Of a stretch of DNA of 64,000 nt, positions 62,189-64,000 are shown in pieces. Source of the DNA: Roseomonas genomospecies 6 (GTDB taxonomy: Bacteria > Pseudomonadota > Alphaproteobacteria > Azospirillales > Azospirillaceae); assembly GCF_008365375.1 (NCBI RefSeq), contig NZ_QOKW01000028.1:26174-90173 (forward strand). The letters are read 5' to 3'. Position 1 is the stretch's first letter; each line of letters starts with the position of its first letter. The notes below the pieces were generated by a model. It did not search any database. It worked only from the letters and a program-made list of their open reading frames with translations, and was not told where the DNA came from. A program made the translations under genes and the position numbers.

Positions 62189-62194
62189 GCTTGA
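61637..62194 (+). CDS. Hypothetical protein, copy B of an inverted gene pair
   Basis: A 185-residue protein from ATG 61637, nearly identical to residues 1-180 of the protein at 57683-58393. It ends in a basic stretch ('RAKRRSRRRPVAA') and a normal stop, so this is probably the ancestral length. It has no recognised domain; the helical content and basic tail would suit a nucleic-acid-associated protein, which is inference only. Confidence 0.65.
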   Translation: MITNETATVPFSHRSEASSELAWEMIVRIVATRGKTVDGDERLRDLATVFAFDTVRNILARPRGKKILSDVLGWVNGQHLPNKVELLVAVHRRLVKCGGPAAATAQALACATLEAKIGWLMTVGGLTAQEAVRAWRDAGDAEARTAFDGAGKVICPRTEDAAALLAVRPPRPRAKRRSRRRPVAA

Positions 62195-62674
62195 TCCGGT
62201 GCGGGTGGCACCGACCGTCCATCTGGAGCCACCCGCACCGGGAGGTCAGGCGCCGGGGCCATCGCGTGATGCGGGCAGAGCGCCAGCGGCGGGCGGGAGG
62301 ATTGGCATTCCGGGCCGACGGCGTGCGGATCCGCCCAGCGACACAGGGCGCGGCTGACCGGCGTTCGGCTCCGACGCGGTGCGCAGCGCCCCGACCAAGC
62401 ACAGGTCCCCTGATCACGCCCTCGACCGCCTGCGTGTAACGCCTGTCTAACGCCCGACCTGACATGCTCTGTCTGGTCAGGGCACGGCGGCCTCACTACG
62501 CAAAAGGCCGGCGACCACCAGCGGGACGCCGGTCGTGTCAACCCAACCGTCGGATGGCTCGCAGCGAACTACGACCGCCGTCCTCACGCGCCGATACTCC
62601 CAATGCCGCACGAACCGCCGGCCCGGCTGCGGCGGCGTGGGACGCTGCCGGAACACACGAAAGGCAAAGCCGCC
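62195..62674. other. Intergenic region, no gene supported
   Basis: About 480 GC-rich bases between copy B and the tandem GGCT-fold gene. It includes a short repeat (TAACGCCTGTC/TAACGCCCGAC near 62438-62462). I see no gene, clear terminator or promoter. Confidence 0.4.
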
Positions 62675-63502
62675 ATGAACACCTCACCCCTCTTGGCCAC
62701 CTACGGCACCCTCCGCGTCGGGCAACGGAACTGGCGGCGGTTTCTCGCTGGTGCGCAATACCGCGGCACCCATTGGCTCGACGGGTACCGGATGGCCGAT
62801 GGCGGTGGCTTCCCGTATGCGGCCCCCGACCCTGCCTCGCGCATCCTGGTCGATCTGTTCGCGATCGACGACACCACGCTGCGGACCTGCGACGCCCTCG
62901 AAGGCCATCCCCACCACTACACCCGGCACGAGGTGACCGTGGCCGGCTGCCGCGCTTGGCTGTACACCGTCGACGCCATCGACGAACTCCCGCCCATCCG
63001 GCATGGCGACTGGAGGCGCCACGCGGAGGCCTTCATCCCCGAATCGCGGGCGCGGCGCTTCTATTTCGCCTACGGGTCGAACATGGACGCGGCGCAAATG
63101 GACCGGCGCTGCCGCGCTCACCGCCACATCGGGGTGGGTGTCCTGAGCGATCACGCCTTCCAAATCAACCGGCGCGGCGTGGCGACCATCGTCCCGGCGA
63201 CGGGAGAAACGGTAGAGGGGGTGGTCTGGTCCGTGTCCGCCGCCGACATCGCGGCGCTCGACCGTTGGGAAGGAACCGACGAGGGCATCTATCTCCGCCA
63301 CGCAGCGCCCGTTCGGGTCGCGGCCTTGGATCAGGTTCTGCCGATGGTCGTCTATACGGCGGCTGACACCGCCTGCGGCACCACGTGCCGTCCCGGGTAC
63401 GCGGAACGCGTCTTGGCCGGCGCGCGCCGCGGCGGTCTTTCGGCGGCCTATCTGGATAGGCTCGCAGCCTGCTTGGAACGGGCGAATGCTCTGGTTGGAT
63501 GA
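62675..63502 (+). CDS. Tandem gamma-glutamylcyclotransferase (AIG2-like) fold protein
   Basis: A 275-residue protein from ATG 62675. It carries two GGCT/AIG2-like units: the first begins 'LLATYGTLRVGQRNW' (residues 6-20), the second 'FYFAYGSNMDAAQMDRR' (about 129-145). Each opens with the Y-G-(S/T) substrate loop. Enzymes of this fold cyclise gamma-glutamyl or amine-linked substrates to pyroglutamate. Two copies in one chain are unusual. It overlaps the next frame by four bases, but the NUDIX start used here is further downstream. Confidence 0.8.
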   Translation: MNTSPLLATYGTLRVGQRNWRRFLAGAQYRGTHWLDGYRMADGGGFPYAAPDPASRILVDLFAIDDTTLRTCDALEGHPHHYTRHEVTVAGCRAWLYTVDAIDELPPIRHGDWRRHAEAFIPESRARRFYFAYGSNMDAAQMDRRCRAHRHIGVGVLSDHAFQINRRGVATIVPATGETVEGVVWSVSAADIAALDRWEGTDEGIYLRHAAPVRVAALDQVLPMVVYTAADTACGTTCRPGYAERVLAGARRGGLSAAYLDRLAACLERANALVG

Positions 63503-63597
63503 CTGACACGCCAATCCCTCGCTCCTCTCTGCAGCCACCGACGCTCCCGCCCACGAGCGTCTGCAACCAAGGGCACATCGGAGAGAAGGACACGTGC

Positions 63598-63871
63598 ATG
63601 CATGCGCATCGTGCAACCAAGGAGTCATGGCGCTATGGCGCGGGTGTTCTGTTGCTCGCGCCCAGCGACGACGGCGTTCCATCGATGTTCATCGTCCGGC
63701 GCCGCCGCGGCCGTTGCTTTGGCGCTTGGAGCGTGCCATTCGGCCAATGGTCCGCCGGCGACGGTCCCGATCTGCTGAACACGGCGCTGCGCGAGTTTCG
63801 GGAGGAATGTGGATCACATCCCATGGTCGATGACGCGCTGTCGGCCGCCTGCCAACAGCGGCCATCGCATC
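63598..63871 (+). pseudogene. NUDIX hydrolase, 3' end cut by a transposon
   Basis: ATG 63598 has GAAGGA about nine bases upstream. The N-terminal strand 'RYGAGVLLLAPSDDG' and the Nudix box region 'GQWSAGDGPDLLNTALREF' plus 'REECG' are clear (REFREECG ending). After about 63870 the frame runs into the inverted end of a transposase gene and stops at 63942, so the last third of the Nudix fold is missing. The family hydrolyses nucleoside diphosphates linked to other groups. Confidence 0.75.
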
Positions 63872-64000
63872 TCACAGCCCGTTTCGGAAGTCCGGTGAAA
63901 GCAGTCGCCTGCGGTTTGGGTGGACGAGGCGGTGCAGCATGATCCTGATGGCGGCGAGGGTAACCATGGCCTCGGCGACGTCGGTGCGTTCCTCGTAATC
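63872..64000 (-). CDS. Transposase C-terminus (IS5-like), partial at window end
   Basis: On the minus strand the last bases encode 'YEERTDVAEAMVTLAAIRI', 'MLHRLVHPNRRRLL' and 'SPDFRNGL', then stop at 63872. This is the typical C-terminal end of many IS5-group transposases. The gene enters from beyond base 64000. Its insertion accounts for the truncation of the NUDIX gene. Confidence 0.7.
   Translation of the reverse strand, partial: DYEERTDVAEAMVTLAAIRIMLHRLVHPNRRRLLSPDFRNGL

Overview
The window looks like a plasmid or chromid segment from a high-GC alphaproteobacterium. Azospirillum or a relative is my best guess, from GC content, codon use, a KfrA-type plasmid protein and IS5/IS6 fragments; no marker in the window proves this. 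There are no rRNA or tRNA genes, no CRISPR array and no core metabolic operon. Almost everything is defence, mobile-element or accessory DNA.

Layout. 1-1.7 kb is the 3' part of a Calx-beta/RTX secreted protein. 1.8-4.75 kb holds an IS6 transposase remnant, an IS5-type transposase beside it and a tyrosine recombinase. 5.4-8.7 kb holds a KfrA-like coiled-coil protein with a palindromic operator over its 5' leader, a LuxR-type regulator, a small unknown gene, and decayed DNA (an IS5 piece and a second kfrA 3' end). 8.7-23.1 kb is a minus-strand BREX operon read brxE-brxA-brxB-brxC-pglX-pglX'-pglZ-brxL. It combines the type 6 marker brxE with the type 1 marker brxL. PglX is divided into two ORFs that overlap by ATGA, and BrxL ends in a MITD1-like domain. 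23.7-37.9 kb, same strand, is a three-gene module: a 2520-residue protein with two GHKL (Hsp90/sacsin-like) ATPase sites, a SNF2-type helicase and a RecD-like helicase fused to a PD-(D/E)XK-like nuclease.

38.4-53.2 kb, plus strand, is a second complete defence-type operon. An excisionase-like HTH protein is coupled to an RtcR-like activator (CARF-like sensor plus sigma-54 AAA+ domain with GAFTGA). A near-consensus -24/-12 promoter follows. Then come a DUF4258 protein, a vWA protein, a PP2C phosphatase, a kinase with a zinc ribbon (a TerY-P-like triad), a UPF1-like SF1 helicase, a protein with a HEPN-like motif, a coiled-coil McrB-like ATPase and a DUF2357/McrC-like protein with C-terminal zinc ribbons. 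This matches the published CoCoNuT (coiled-coil nuclease tandem) type IV restriction systems, predicted to act on RNA. Here it has its own inducible switch: ligand sensing by RtcR, sigma-54 transcription, then phosphorylation control.

53.5-55.3 kb is a hipBA toxin-antitoxin pair with operator-like repeats. 55.3-57.1 kb has two unknown genes and a decayed gene. 57.7-62.2 kb is bounded by two inverted 568-bp copies of one unknown gene. Between them lie an unknown gene, remnants of an integrase and a SNF2 helicase, and a resolvase-like protein. 62.7-64 kb has a tandem AIG2/GGCT-fold protein and a NUDIX gene cut off by an IS-type transposase that runs out of the window. The pattern is a composite defence island built by repeated insertion into plasmid DNA.
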